Counted from the first letter of the stretch, positions 1-7,425 are shown. The stretch is DNA of 43,232 bases from an uncultured Oscillospiraceae bacterium (GCA_944387775.1 CALXGE010000009.1:1-43232); one strand, 5' to 3'. Notes: generated by a model from the sequence alone, not told the origin. Numbers and translations are program-made.

Positions 1-1089
1 GATGTGCGTAACCTGGAGCAGGCCATCAAGTCCACCAAGAAGTACGGCGGCATCGTAGAGGCCACCCTCAGCTACACCATCTCCCCCATCCACAACGAGG
101 ACTACTTTGTGAAGATGGCCAAGGAGCTGGAGCAGATGGGCGCCGACACCCTGTGCATCAAGGATATGGCCAACCTCCTGCTGCCTCTGGATGCCTACTC
201 CCTGGTCAAGCGGCTCAAGGAGAGCGTCAAGATGCCTATCCACCTTCACACCCACAACACCACCGGTACTGGCGACATGGTGTACCTCATGGCTGCCTAC
301 GCCGGCGTAGACATCGTGGATACCGCTCTGAGCCCCCTGGCCAACGGTACCTCTCAGCCCGCTACTGAGTCTCTGGTCGCTACCCTGAAGGGCTCTGTCC
401 GCGACACCGGTCTGGACCTCAACAAGATGAGCGACGCCGCCGTCCACTTCCGGAAGGTGGCCAAGCGTCTGAAGGATACCGGCTCTCTGGATCCCAAGGT
501 GCTGAACGTGGATACCAACACCCTGCTCTATCAGGTTCCCGGCGGCATGCTCTCCAACCTTATCAGCCAGCTCAAGCAGGCCGGCAAGGAGGATAAGTAC
601 TACGACGTGCTGGCGGAGATCCCCCGGGTCCGTAAGGACTACGGCTATCCCCCGCTGGTAACTCCCTCCTCCCAGATCGTGGGTACCCAGGCCGTCATGA
701 ACGTGATCATGGGTGAGCGGTACAAGACCTTCACCAAGGAGTCCCGCGCTGTTCTCAAGGGCGAGTACGGTGCTCTGCCTGGCAAGGTCAACGAGGAGGT
801 CCGTGCCAAGGCCGGTATCAAGCCTGAGGACGTGATCACCTGCCGCCCCGCCGATCTGCTGGAGCCCGAGCTTGAGAAGTACAAGGCCGAGTTCAAGGAT
901 CTGGCCAAGAGTGAAGAGGATGTCCTCTCCCTGGCTCTCTTCCCCCAGGTGGCTCCCAAGTTCCTGGCCTGGCGGGATGGTCCTCATGATGCCCCTGCCG
1001 CCGCTCCTGCCGCTCCCGCGGCAGCTGCTAAGCCTGCTGCCGACCCCAATGCCGCCCGCGAGCTGTACGTGGAGGACAAGAGCATCTGA
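1..1089 (+). CDS. oadA: Carboxyltransferase subunit of oxaloacetate decarboxylase / pyruvate carboxylase type (5' truncated)
   Basis: The frame is open from base 1, so the N-terminus lies outside the window. This is the biotin-dependent carboxyltransferase TIM barrel that moves CO2 between oxaloacetate/pyruvate and carboxybiotin. The metal-site pattern is visible: a Lys in CIKDMAN followed 29 and 31 residues later by the two His of HLHTHN, the spacing of the carbamylated Lys and HxH metal ligands in pyruvate carboxylase. A conserved PYC_OADA-type C-terminal domain follows. The protein then enters an Ala/Pro-rich linker and stops without any biotin attachment motif (no AMKM-like sequence), so the biotinyl domain must be a separate polypeptide, as in multisubunit decarboxylases. 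Whether it works as a sodium-pumping decarboxylase or a PycB cannot be told from this fragment. A hairpin terminator follows 20 bases after the stop. Confidence 0.85.
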   Translation, partial: DVRNLEQAIKSTKKYGGIVEATLSYTISPIHNEDYFVKMAKELEQMGADTLCIKDMANLLLPLDAYSLVKRLKESVKMPIHLHTHNTTGTGDMVYLMAAYAGVDIVDTALSPLANGTSQPATESLVATLKGSVRDTGLDLNKMSDAAVHFRKVAKRLKDTGSLDPKVLNVDTNTLLYQVPGGMLSNLISQLKQAGKEDKYYDVLAEIPRVRKDYGYPPLVTPSSQIVGTQAVMNVIMGERYKTFTKESRAVLKGEYGALPGKVNEEVRAKAGIKPEDVITCRPADLLEPELEKYKAEFKDLAKSEEDVLSLALFPQVAPKFLAWRDGPHDAPAAAPAAPAAAAKPAADPNAARELYVEDKSI

Positions 1090-1109
1090 TCCACCCCACA
1101 AACAACAGC

Positions 1110-1146
1110 AAAGAGGTCCGCTGCGTTATGCAGCGGACCTCTTTTT
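1110..1146 (+). terminator. Intrinsic terminator after oadA, probably bidirectional
   Basis: A 14-bp perfect stem (AAAGAGGTCCGCTG pairing with CAGCGGACCTCTTT) with a 7-base loop runs into a T tract. It lies between convergent oadA and the ybjQ-like gene and could also end minus-strand transcripts. Confidence 0.85.
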
Positions 1147-1162
1147 GTCTGTCCGGCTTGAT

Positions 1163-1474
1163 TTACTTCAATTTTACCGCCGTGCCGTAGGCAATGACCT
1201 CAGCAGCCCCCTGCATCACAGCTGCGGAGCCAAAGCGAATATTGATTACAGCGTCGGCTCCAAGGGTCTCTGCCTCGTCTACCATCCGCTTGGTGGCAAT
1301 TTGCCGGGCCTCAATGAGCATCTCCGTATAGCCCACAATTTCGCCGCCCACCAGGGTCTTCATTCCGGCCATAAAGTCCCGGCCAATGTTCTTGGACTGG
1401 ACCACAGTCCCCTTCACCATACCAAGGGGTTCGATTTCCTTGCCGGGAACATAGTCGATATTCAGCAGCAGCAT
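1163..1474 (-). CDS. YbjQ/UPF0145 family protein
   Basis: A protein of about 103 residues with the YbjQ (DUF74) pattern: an N-terminal hydrophobic strand with YVPGKEI, then GMVKGTVVQSKNIGRD, EARQIATKRMVDEAETLGADAVINIRF and a closing Gly-Thr-Ala-Val strand. Family members form a pentameric beta-barrel sometimes called heavy-metal-binding, but the role is not settled. I chose the ATG at 1474 because GGGAGGA sits seven bases upstream. A longer frame from 1495 would place that SD inside the coding region. It is the last gene of a two- or three-gene operon with the small membrane protein upstream (61-bp gap). Confidence 0.85.
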   Translation of the reverse strand: MLLLNIDYVPGKEIEPLGMVKGTVVQSKNIGRDFMAGMKTLVGGEIVGYTEMLIEARQIATKRMVDEAETLGADAVINIRFGSAAVMQGAAEVIAYGTAVKLK

Positions 1475-1535
1475 GTTGGATTCCTCCCATTTCATTTTAT
1501 TGTGGTTTCAGCATCCGGTCCATACACTGAACACG

Positions 1536-1799
1536 TCAGTATTTTTTCGCCTCGTCCTCCTCGCCGTCCTTCAGCTCCCGCAGGCGCTGGCGCAGGGCAG
1601 CGATCACACCCAGGATCATGGCCAGGACTGCCAAGGCATAGACCACCAGGAAAACGGTAGCCAGATGAACTCCGAACCCCACTGTCTCCCCCAGGGCAGC
1701 CAGCAGTGAGAAAAGGATCAGCCCGAATATTACCACCATTACCAGGGCCGCTACTGCGGCGGCCAGGCCCTTGCGCCTTTTCTCAGTACCGTTTTCCAT
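1536..1799 (-). CDS. Small two-helix membrane protein, function unknown
   Basis: An 87-residue protein I do not recognise. A basic N-terminus (KRRKG) leads into a first hydrophobic helix (about residues 11-35) and a second (about 43-68), then a highly charged C-terminal tail (RQRLRELKDGEEDEAKK). Positive-inside reasoning suggests both ends are cytoplasmic. The start ATG has an excellent SD (GGAGAGGAG). It lies downstream of a strong minus promoter and overlaps the end of a possible 27-codon leader ORF. The ybjQ-like gene follows. Confidence 0.6.
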   Translation of the reverse strand: MENGTEKRRKGLAAAVAALVMVVIFGLILFSLLAALGETVGFGVHLATVFLVVYALAVLAMILGVIAALRQRLRELKDGEEDEAKKY

Positions 1800-1866
1800 T
1801 CTTCTCCTCTCCTTTCCTGATCTCCTGGATCCGCTGGACCAGGGTCTCTTCCTTATTGATCTTCAC
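1783..1866 (-). CDS. Possible 27-residue leader ORF overlapping the membrane-protein start
   Basis: A GTG-initiated reading frame preceded by an AGGAAGGA SD seven bases upstream. It encodes a charged peptide starting VKINKEETLVQRIQEIRKG and ends 17 bases inside the next gene in another frame. The predicted transcription start (about 1886) lies just above its SD, so it would be the first thing a ribosome meets. It could couple translation to the membrane protein or be chance; there is no homology evidence. Confidence 0.3.
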   Translation of the reverse strand: MKINKEETLVQRIQEIRKGEEKNGKRY

Positions 1867-1892
1867 CTGTTTTCCTTCCTTTCTGTCTCCAC

Positions 1893-1921
1893 TATATACC
1901 CTTTCCCCGGGGGAAGGTCAA
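1893..1921 (-). promoter_or_regulatory. Sigma-A promoter with inverted repeat in the spacer
   Basis: On the minus strand, -35 TTGACC (1916-1921) and -10 TATATA (1893-1898) are 17 bp apart. The spacer is almost filled by a near-perfect inverted repeat, CCTTTCCCC/GGGGGAAGG (1900-1917), placed where a repressor or a DNA-twisting activator would act. It drives the small membrane protein and ybjQ-like genes. Confidence 0.7.
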
Positions 1922-1969
1922 GAAAAATTCCGTATCTTCCCTCTTTACACCTGGAATCTTTGCACATAT

Positions 1970-1998
1970 TTGACACCGTGCCTCAGGTGGGGTAAAAT
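1970..1998 (+). promoter_or_regulatory. Sigma-A promoter of the thioesterase gene
   Basis: TTGACA at 1970-1975 and TAAAAT at 1993-1998, separated by exactly 17 bp. The expected transcript start near 2005 gives a leader of under 20 bases before the thioesterase GTG at 2023. Confidence 0.8.
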
Positions 1999-2022
1999 AG
2001 TAGCAATATTCGCAGCAAGGAA

Positions 2023-2760
2023 GTGATCCCTATTTCCCATTTTGTTTATCCCTGTGCCGTAACTTACGCCGACGTAGGTCTGGATGGCCGTCTCTGCCAC
2101 AAGGGCGCTCTGCGGCTGCTGCAGGAGGCTGCCGCCGTAGATTCCCAGAACTGTGGATACGGCCTTCTGAACGCTGAAGAAAGTGGCGTATGTTGGATCC
2201 TTACCGGTTGGCGCATTCAGCTGATGAAGCGCCCACTCTGGCGCACTCCCCTCTCTGCGGAAACCTGGCCCAGAACTATGGACGGCTTTCTTTCTGACCG
2301 AGACTTTCGCATCTTTTCCGGGAACGAGCTGGTAGCCCAGGCCACCTCCCGGTGGTGCCTGGTTAGCACCCACACCGGACGGGTTACCCGGGTCACTGAC
2401 ACCATCCGTGGCGCCTACATTCTGGATTCCCAGGCGGTGTTCTCTGAAGCCCTTCACACCAATGGCAGGAGTGGTCCTTCCGCCGAAGAAACCTTCTCCT
2501 GCGTCATTGGCCGTCGGGACATTGACACCAACCATCACGTCAACAACCTACACTACCTGGACTACGCCCTGGAAGCTCTGCCCCAAGAGGTATTTGAGCA
2601 CATTCCCGACACCGTGGAGATCGTCTACCGCAAACAGATCCTCCTGGGAACCCCCATTCGCTGCCTCTACCAGCTGACAGATGATGACCGCCACCAGGTG
2701 GAGATCTGCAGTGGAGAGGGAAAGGATATCGTCCATCACGCCTTCCTCTGGTTCTATTAA
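2023..2760 (+). CDS. Acyl-ACP thioesterase (FatA/FatB-like, double hotdog)
   Basis: A 245-residue bacterial acyl-ACP thioesterase that would release fatty acids from acyl carrier protein. The N-terminal hotdog repeat begins FVYPCAVTYADVGLDGRL and includes WILTGWRIQLMKRP. The C-terminal repeat carries the family signature DIDTNHHVNNLHYLDYALE, equivalent to the plant DxDxNxHVNN motif with the Asn and His catalytic residues. Length fits bacterial members. The start is uncertain: the GTG at 2023 directly abuts its AAGGAA SD, which is unusually close, but no better ATG/GTG/TTG is available nearby. The aminopeptidase gene starts 19 bases downstream, so they are probably co-transcribed. Confidence 0.88.
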   Translation: MIPISHFVYPCAVTYADVGLDGRLCHKGALRLLQEAAAVDSQNCGYGLLNAEESGVCWILTGWRIQLMKRPLWRTPLSAETWPRTMDGFLSDRDFRIFSGNELVAQATSRWCLVSTHTGRVTRVTDTIRGAYILDSQAVFSEALHTNGRSGPSAEETFSCVIGRRDIDTNHHVNNLHYLDYALEALPQEVFEHIPDTVEIVYRKQILLGTPIRCLYQLTDDDRHQVEICSGEGKDIVHHAFLWFY

Positions 2761-2779
2761 ATTCAGACAGGAGATTATC

Positions 2780-4057
2780 ATGAACGATCTGCTTACCTTT
2801 ATCGACAACAGCCCCAGCCCCTTCCACGCCGTGGACAACCTGTGCCGAACCCTCACCGATGCCGGTTACGTCCGGCTGGCGGAGAACGCCCCCTGGCAGC
2901 TCACACCCGGCGGAAAGTATTTTGTTACCCGCAACGGCTCCGCTCTGGTAACCTTCCGGATCCCCCAAGGGGATTTTACCGGTTTCCTCTTCGCTGCCAC
3001 TCACAGTGACGCACCCACCTTCCGGATCAAGGAGAACGCCGAGATGGAGGGGCCCGACGGCTATATCCGACTGAATACTGAAGGCTACGGCGGTATGCTT
3101 TGCGCCCCCTGGCTGGATCGGCCTCTGACGGTAGCGGGACGGGCTTTGGTCCAGCGGGGCAGCACCATTGAAACCCGGCTGGTCTATGTGGACCGGGATC
3201 TTTTGATGATCCCCAATGTGGCCATCCACATGAACCGCAATGTCAATGACGGCTATAAGTATGACCGCAAGTGCGACATGGTACCCCTCATGGGGCTTGG
3301 GGAGAGCAAGGGTGCCTTCCTCTCCGCCGTGGCGCAGGCGGCAGGCTGCGCACCCGATGATATTCTAGGCTACGACCTGGTACTGGCCCCCCGGCAGAAA
3401 GGCCTGATCTGGGGTGCCTCCGGGGAGTTCGTCTCCTCCCCCCGGTTGGACGACCTCCAGTGCACCTACGGCTGCTTCCAGGGCTTCCTGGCTGCCTCAG
3501 ACAGCGGAAGCCTACCGGTATTCGCCCTTCTGGACAACGAGGAGGTGGGGAGCCTCACCAAGCAGGGAGCCGATGGCACCTTCCTCAGCGACGTAGTGGA
3601 CCGAATCTGCACGGCTCTGGGGCGGGATCGCGCCTCCGCCATCGCCAATAGCTTCCTGGTGTCCGCCGACAATGCCCACGCCGTCCACCCCAATCACCCG
3701 GAATATACCGATCCCACCAACCGTCCTGTGATGAACGGCGGCGTGGTCATCAAGCATGGCGTCCGCTACTCCACCGACGGCGCGGCCCAGGCAGTCTTTG
3801 TGGCTCTCTGCCGTCGGGCGCAAGTGCCGGTCCAGCACTTCGCCAACCGCTCCGACATGGCCGGCGGCTCCACTCTGGGGAACATCGCCAACGCCCATGT
3901 ATCGGTAAACACTGTGGATATTGGTCTTGCTCAGCTGGCCATGCACTCCTGCTTTGAGACGGCAGGAGCGAAGGATATCGACTATCTGATTCGGGCCATG
4001 ACTGCCTACTACAGCGCCTCTCTCCAGGAGGAGAACGGAACCTTCACCCTCTCCTGA
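2780..4057 (+). CDS. M18 family zinc aminopeptidase
   Basis: A cytoplasmic dinuclear-zinc aminopeptidase of 425 residues, normal for the M18 (aspartyl aminopeptidase / ApeB) family, which removes N-terminal acidic or hydrophobic residues. Metal and catalytic residues can be placed: H75 and D77 in HSDAP, D224 in the RLDDL motif, E254/E255 in LDNEEVGS, D297 in SADNAHAVHP and H389 in AMHSCFE. GGSTLGNI is also conserved. The ATG at 2780 is preceded by AGGAG with proper spacing; the frame is open further upstream but inside the thioesterase gene. It probably shares the thioesterase promoter. Substrate preference cannot be read from sequence alone. Confidence 0.93.
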   Translation: MNDLLTFIDNSPSPFHAVDNLCRTLTDAGYVRLAENAPWQLTPGGKYFVTRNGSALVTFRIPQGDFTGFLFAATHSDAPTFRIKENAEMEGPDGYIRLNTEGYGGMLCAPWLDRPLTVAGRALVQRGSTIETRLVYVDRDLLMIPNVAIHMNRNVNDGYKYDRKCDMVPLMGLGESKGAFLSAVAQAAGCAPDDILGYDLVLAPRQKGLIWGASGEFVSSPRLDDLQCTYGCFQGFLAASDSGSLPVFALLDNEEVGSLTKQGADGTFLSDVVDRICTALGRDRASAIANSFLVSADNAHAVHPNHPEYTDPTNRPVMNGGVVIKHGVRYSTDGAAQAVFVALCRRAQVPVQHFANRSDMAGGSTLGNIANAHVSVNTVDIGLAQLAMHSCFETAGAKDIDYLIRAMTAYYSASLQEENGTFTLS

Positions 4058-4196
4058 GCAGTGTTGTTCCGGACACTTTCCCAGTGCGATCCCATATAGA
4101 TCCATAGAAGGCCATCCCCCTGGGGTGCGGCTGGGAAGCTCTACTCCCCGCCGTTTTCTCAGGGGGATTTTCAGTTAATATATTTTTTCAAATTCT

Positions 4197-4225
4197 TGTA
4201 TCTTTTGGGCATCTGGCGACTCATA
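4197..4225 (+). promoter_or_regulatory. Candidate ECF-type autoregulated promoter
   Basis: TGTATCTTTT (4197-4206) followed after 10 bp by CGACTCATA (4217-4225) resembles the TGtAaC / CGTC layout of ECF sigma promoters. It lies directly before an ECF sigma gene, as expected for autoregulation. The leader would be very short, with the SD starting about 9 bases after the -10. Confidence 0.45.
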
Positions 4226-4247
4226 CAGACAGAGGGAGGTGATGGCC

Positions 4248-4733
4248 ATGGATGACTTTGAACAGATATTCCGCACCTACAGCCCGGTAGTCCATCGGTT
4301 TCTTCTCTCCCTCTGCGGCGACGTGGACCTGGCTCAGGAGCTGACGGCAGAAACCTTCTATCAGGCATATCTGCACATCGGCAAGTTCCGGGGCGACTGC
4401 AAACCGGAGACCTGGCTGTGTCAGATCGCCAAGCACGCCCTGTACAAGGAGCAAAAGCGCCGAAAGCGGCTGGTTCCCCAGGAGGAGCGGGAGAATACCG
4501 TACCGGAGGAGCACTTTTTCGAGGCGGTGCACAGCCGGGAGCAGGCCCTTGCACTCCACCGACAGCTCCACACCCTGCCGGAGCCCTATCGGGAGGTATT
4601 CATGCTGCGGGTATTCGGTGAACTCAGTTTCCACGAGATCGCCGATGTCTGTGGGAAAAGCGAGTCCTGGGCCAAAGTCACCTTCTACCGGGCCAAAAAT
4701 AAACTGCTGGAAAAATGGGAGGGCCAGCCATGA
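4248..4733 (+). CDS. ECF-family RNA polymerase sigma factor
   Basis: A 161-residue sigma-70 family protein. Region 2 (about residues 5-70) contains FEQIFRTYSPVVHRF, DLAQELTAETFYQAY and a KPETWLCQIAKHALY helix. Region 4 (about 105-155) contains LPEPYREVFMLRVFGELSFHEIADVCGKSESWAKVTFYRAKNKL, a standard helix-turn-helix that reads the -35 element. The ATG at 4248 was chosen over GTG 4239 and ATG 4242 because GGGAGGTG sits six bases before it. The stop overlaps the next start by 4 bp (ATGA), coupling it to its anti-sigma factor. The signal it answers is not evident from neighbours. Confidence 0.93.
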   Translation: MDDFEQIFRTYSPVVHRFLLSLCGDVDLAQELTAETFYQAYLHIGKFRGDCKPETWLCQIAKHALYKEQKRRKRLVPQEERENTVPEEHFFEAVHSREQALALHRQLHTLPEPYREVFMLRVFGELSFHEIADVCGKSESWAKVTFYRAKNKLLEKWEGQP

Positions 4734-5416
4734 ACATTACCTGTGAGATGGCAGAAGATCTTCTCCCCCTGTACCTGGAGGGCACCTGTTCGGCCGACAG
4801 CCGGGCAGCATTGGAGGCACATCTGCACATCTGCCCCACCTGCCGGGAGAAGCGGGAGAGAATGGAACGAAATATCCCCACGCTACCGAAGCAGGCAGCA
4901 GGCGTCGTCCCCCTGTCGGACTGCGCCAGAAGAATCCGCCGCCATCGGCTCCGGACGGCAGGTCTGGTGCTGCTGCTGAGCGTCCTGTCCGTTTGTATTC
5001 TCACTATGTGCCTTCTGGCTGTCGACGATATGCGTCGTCAGGCCAACCCCACAGTCTTCCCCGTGGAGGATGGGGTGTGGAACCTCACCGCTGGGGAGTT
5101 GGAGACCTCCGCTGAGACGGTGGGAGAGTACGTCCTCTTCACCAACTCCACCCGGATCTCCGTTACCGCAGCGGAGGACAGCGGATATGAAGGGGAGATT
5201 CTGCTGTGGGACGCGGAGGAGAACAGCGCTCCCATCCTTTACGGCCACGTGGATGAGCGGGGCAATACCTGCGTATTTGAGAATCTTACCTCCGCCCGTT
5301 ACTACCGGATCACCTGCGAAGGCGGGGCGAATGTGTCCCTCACCATCAGCGAGGGCCGGGTCGTCAGTTTCTGGCATAGTCTTGGTACAGTAGTGAATAC
5401 GCTGCTGGGCCGTTAA
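4730..5416 (+). CDS. Membrane anti-sigma factor with zinc-finger domain
   Basis: A 228-residue protein translationally coupled to the ECF sigma gene. The N-terminal anti-sigma domain has the ZAS metal motif H31-x3-C35-x2-C38 (HLHICPTC) with a further Cys at position 5. One transmembrane helix follows (about residues 82-105, TAGLVLLLSVLSVCILTMCLLAV). The remaining ~120 residues face outside and look beta-rich, with no domain I recognise; they may be the sensor. It should hold the sigma factor inactive at the membrane until a cell-envelope signal arrives. That role is inferred from family and gene arrangement. Confidence 0.85.
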   Translation: MNITCEMAEDLLPLYLEGTCSADSRAALEAHLHICPTCREKRERMERNIPTLPKQAAGVVPLSDCARRIRRHRLRTAGLVLLLSVLSVCILTMCLLAVDDMRRQANPTVFPVEDGVWNLTAGELETSAETVGEYVLFTNSTRISVTAAEDSGYEGEILLWDAEENSAPILYGHVDERGNTCVFENLTSARYYRITCEGGANVSLTISEGRVVSFWHSLGTVVNTLLGR

Positions 5417-5440
5417 ATGCCTGGTTCTCGGAAACGGCAC

Positions 5441-5475
5441 AAAAAAGCGGTGGGACCGTTGGTCCCGCCGCTTTG
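5441..5475 (-). terminator. Intrinsic terminator after spoVFB
   Basis: A 14-bp stem (AAAGCGG-TGGGACC / GGTCCCG-CCGCTTT) with a GTT loop, followed on the minus strand by six T residues. It separates convergent spoVFB and the anti-sigma gene and may also act weakly on plus-strand transcripts. Confidence 0.85.
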
Positions 5476-5477
5476 CT

Positions 5478-6056
5478 TTATGCCTGCCGCAGTATCGGCT
5501 GGAGCTGCCGCCCCTCCAGGGCTGCGTCTATAGTCTCCCCAATCCGGGAGAAGTCCGCCATCAGGGAGCAGGGCTTCTTCTCCGGGTCATCCTGACCAAA
5601 GGGAACAAAATAGTAGTTTTTCCTGACCAGCAGCTCGCCGATATTCCGGGCGGCGGCGCTGAGACCGTCGTTGGTAGCCATGGCGATGACCACCGGTCTC
5701 CCGTTCCTGAGATGGGCCTTGGCCGCCATGGTGACGGCAGTATCCGTAATACCGCCCGCCAGTTTGGCCAGGGTATTGCCCGTACAGGGAGCAATTACCA
5801 GTACATCCAGCAGCGCCTTGGGCCCAATGGGTTCCGCCGTGGGGATGCTGTCCACCGCCTGGTGCCCGGTGAGTCGCTCCACTGCGACTCGCAGGTCCTC
5901 CGCTTTTCCAAAGCGGGTGTCCGTGCTCCGGCAGGCTTCTGAAAGAATGGGCGTGATCTCGCTATACTGTCCGCACAGTTTCTCCAGCTCCGAGAGCACT
6001 TGCTTATGGGTGCAGAAGGAGCCGCACATGGCAAAGCCTACCCGTATGTCCTTCAC
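5478..6056 (-). CDS. spoVFB: Dipicolinate synthase subunit B
   Basis: A 192-residue flavoprotein-like subunit of dipicolinate synthase, the mother-cell enzyme that makes dipicolinic acid for the spore core. It starts KDIRVGFAMCGSFCTHKQV and carries VLVIAPCTGNTLAKLAGGITDTAVTMAAKAHLRNGRPVVIAMATNDGLS, diagnostic of the SpoVFB/flavin-prenyltransferase-like fold. It overlaps the end of spoVFA by 4 bp, so the subunits are translationally coupled. Presence of both subunits argues the organism makes true endospores. Confidence 0.96.
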   Translation of the reverse strand: MKDIRVGFAMCGSFCTHKQVLSELEKLCGQYSEITPILSEACRSTDTRFGKAEDLRVAVERLTGHQAVDSIPTAEPIGPKALLDVLVIAPCTGNTLAKLAGGITDTAVTMAAKAHLRNGRPVVIAMATNDGLSAAARNIGELLVRKNYYFVPFGQDDPEKKPCSLMADFSRIGETIDAALEGRQLQPILRQA

Positions 6057-6910
6057 ATGGGTTCACCTCGTTCCTCCAATATGTGCCGGATGCTGCCGTA
6101 GATTGCTTTTGCGGCGGTCCGGGGCGCTACAGCTCCCGGCAGACTGGGCATGGGCAGCAGCCGGCGGCCCAAAGCCGCCGCCACTCCGGCGTCAATGCCC
6201 CCCGGAGCGGAAGCCAACTCCACCAGCAGGCAGCCCTCGCCCACCTCTCTCAGCCGTGCGGCATCCAGCAGAGGGGCCGGCACCGTATTGAAGATCACGT
6301 CAAAGCCGCTGAGATGACCCGGCAACGCTTTGATAGCAAGGCTCTCAAACCCCAGCGCCTCCATCCAGGCCAGATCACTGTACCGCCGTGCCGCCACCGT
6401 CACCCGGGCACCCAGCGCCTTCAGTCGATCTGCCAGCAGGCGCCCCACCCGGCCAAAGCCCAGCACCAGGCAGCGGCTGCCGTGGAGAGTCACATCGGTG
6501 GCCTCCATGACACGCTGGATGGCACCCTCCGCCGTGGGGACGGCGTTGGCCACCTGGAGCTCTTCCCGGTCGTAGTAGTCCACCACCGTGAGACCAAACT
6601 CCGTCATCAGCCGCGGCGCCAACTCTCCGGTCATGCCGCCCAGCACCAACTGGTCATAGCGCAGCCGGGGCCACAGCTGCTCCGGGTTCAGGGCCGTGTC
6701 GGTCAGAGGCAGATTCAGCTTTCCTCCCCGGCAGACCGGCAGCGGCAGAATCAGAATATCTGCCTCCAGGGCCATATGCAGCGGCACAGGCCGAGGGCCT
6801 TCGCCCTTCTCCAGGCCCCAGGTCACCACATCCTGCCCTTCCTCCAACAGCATCCGGGCTAAGTACACTTGCCGCATGTCTCCGCCAATCACGCTGATCC
6901 GTTGCTGCAT
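6053..6910 (-). CDS. spoVFA: Dipicolinate synthase subunit A
   Basis: A 285-residue NAD(P)-dependent subunit of dipicolinate synthase. It begins QQRISVIGGDMRQVYLARML, a SpoVFA hallmark. A central Rossmann motif CLVLGFGRVGRLLADRL (about residues 145-165) and VIFNTVPAPLL follow. The ATG at 6910 is chosen because AGGGGG lies seven bases upstream; an ATG at 6916 is too close to that SD, and the frame extended to 7057 crosses a terminator. Immediately upstream is a CATACACT element that fits a mother-cell sigma -10 box. Confidence 0.95.
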   Translation of the reverse strand: MQQRISVIGGDMRQVYLARMLLEEGQDVVTWGLEKGEGPRPVPLHMALEADILILPLPVCRGGKLNLPLTDTALNPEQLWPRLRYDQLVLGGMTGELAPRLMTEFGLTVVDYYDREELQVANAVPTAEGAIQRVMEATDVTLHGSRCLVLGFGRVGRLLADRLKALGARVTVAARRYSDLAWMEALGFESLAIKALPGHLSGFDVIFNTVPAPLLDAARLREVGEGCLLVELASAPGGIDAGVAAALGRRLLPMPSLPGAVAPRTAAKAIYGSIRHILEERGEPM

Positions 6911-6930
6911 GCTCATTCCCCCTCTGCACC

Positions 6931-6938
6931 AGTGTATG
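6931..6938 (-). promoter_or_regulatory. Candidate mother-cell sigma (SigE/SigK) -10 element
   Basis: CATACACT on the minus strand matches the SigE -10 consensus CATACANT and nearly matches SigK CATANNNTA. It sits just after the upstream gene's terminator and about 20 bases before the spoVFA start. No convincing -35 can be seen, and the leader would be very short. Confidence 0.4.
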
Positions 6939-6946
6939 CATCCGGG

Positions 6947-6998
6947 AAAAAAGCGGAACCGCCCGCCGCGGGTTCTCCCCACGGCGGACGGTTCCGCC
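6947..6998 (-). terminator. Intrinsic terminator after darA
   Basis: A long GC-rich stem, GCGGAACCG(T)CCGCCG paired with CGGCGGGCGGTTCCGC, is followed on the minus strand by six T residues. It isolates spoVFA from the c-di-AMP receptor gene. Confidence 0.9.
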
Positions 6999-7022
6999 TG
7001 TCTCTCTGCCTGGGCAGTAAGC

Positions 7023-7379
7023 TCAGAACTTCTTGATGTCGTCCAGATCGGCGACAAATACCACCACGCCGCCTACGCTCATCTGCACCGGCATTACCGG
7101 GATCGCAGGGTTAGGTCCGCCGGCGGACATGGATAAATCTGAATAGGCCATCTGCTGCCGGCGTCCGGCGCACTGCTTGAGGATGTCCAGAGCCCCCTGG
7201 AGACGGGCCTCCTCCACACCGATCATCAGCGTCATGCTCTTCTTCTTCAAAAAGCCGCCGGTGGAGCTAAGGACAGTGGCAAAAAAGCCGCCTCGATTCA
7301 GCTCGTCTACAGTATCCGCGTAGTCGTCTCCCTGCAGAACCGCTAAAATCAGCTTTTTCTTCGTTGTCTCCTTGTCCAT
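7023..7379 (-). CDS. darA: PII-like cyclic-di-AMP receptor (DarA/PstA family)
   Basis: A 118-residue PII-like protein (DUF970) that binds cyclic di-AMP as a trimer and relays its level to partners still poorly known. Family marks are KKLILAVLQGDDYADTVDELN at the first strand, ATVLSSTGGFLKKKSMTLMIGVEEARLQGALDILK, and the final VQMSVGGVVVFVADLDDIKKF, matching DarA closely. The ATG at 7379 is favoured by GAGGTG six bases upstream; a GTG at 7388 is less well placed. It has its own promoter, a terminator and a 16-bp palindrome in the leader, so it appears monocistronic. Confidence 0.92.
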   Translation of the reverse strand: MDKETTKKKLILAVLQGDDYADTVDELNRGGFFATVLSSTGGFLKKKSMTLMIGVEEARLQGALDILKQCAGRRQQMAYSDLSMSAGGPNPAIPVMPVQMSVGGVVVFVADLDDIKKF

Positions 7380-7397
7380 ATGGTTCACCTCATTCCG

Positions 7398-7413
7398 TCA
7401 GGATCGATCCTGA
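7398..7413. repeat. Perfect 16-bp palindrome in the darA leader
   Basis: TCAGGATCGATCCTGA is a perfect palindrome between the darA -10 box (7426-7431) and the darA start (7379). It is a good size for a dimeric regulator operator. Confidence 0.6.
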
Positions 7414-7425
7414 GATCGTACTTCT

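Noticed and set aside
6053-7057. Longer spoVFA start at 7057
   Set aside because: The added N-terminus would be encoded by a terminator hairpin and part of darA; the family starts at QQRISVIGGD with a good SD.
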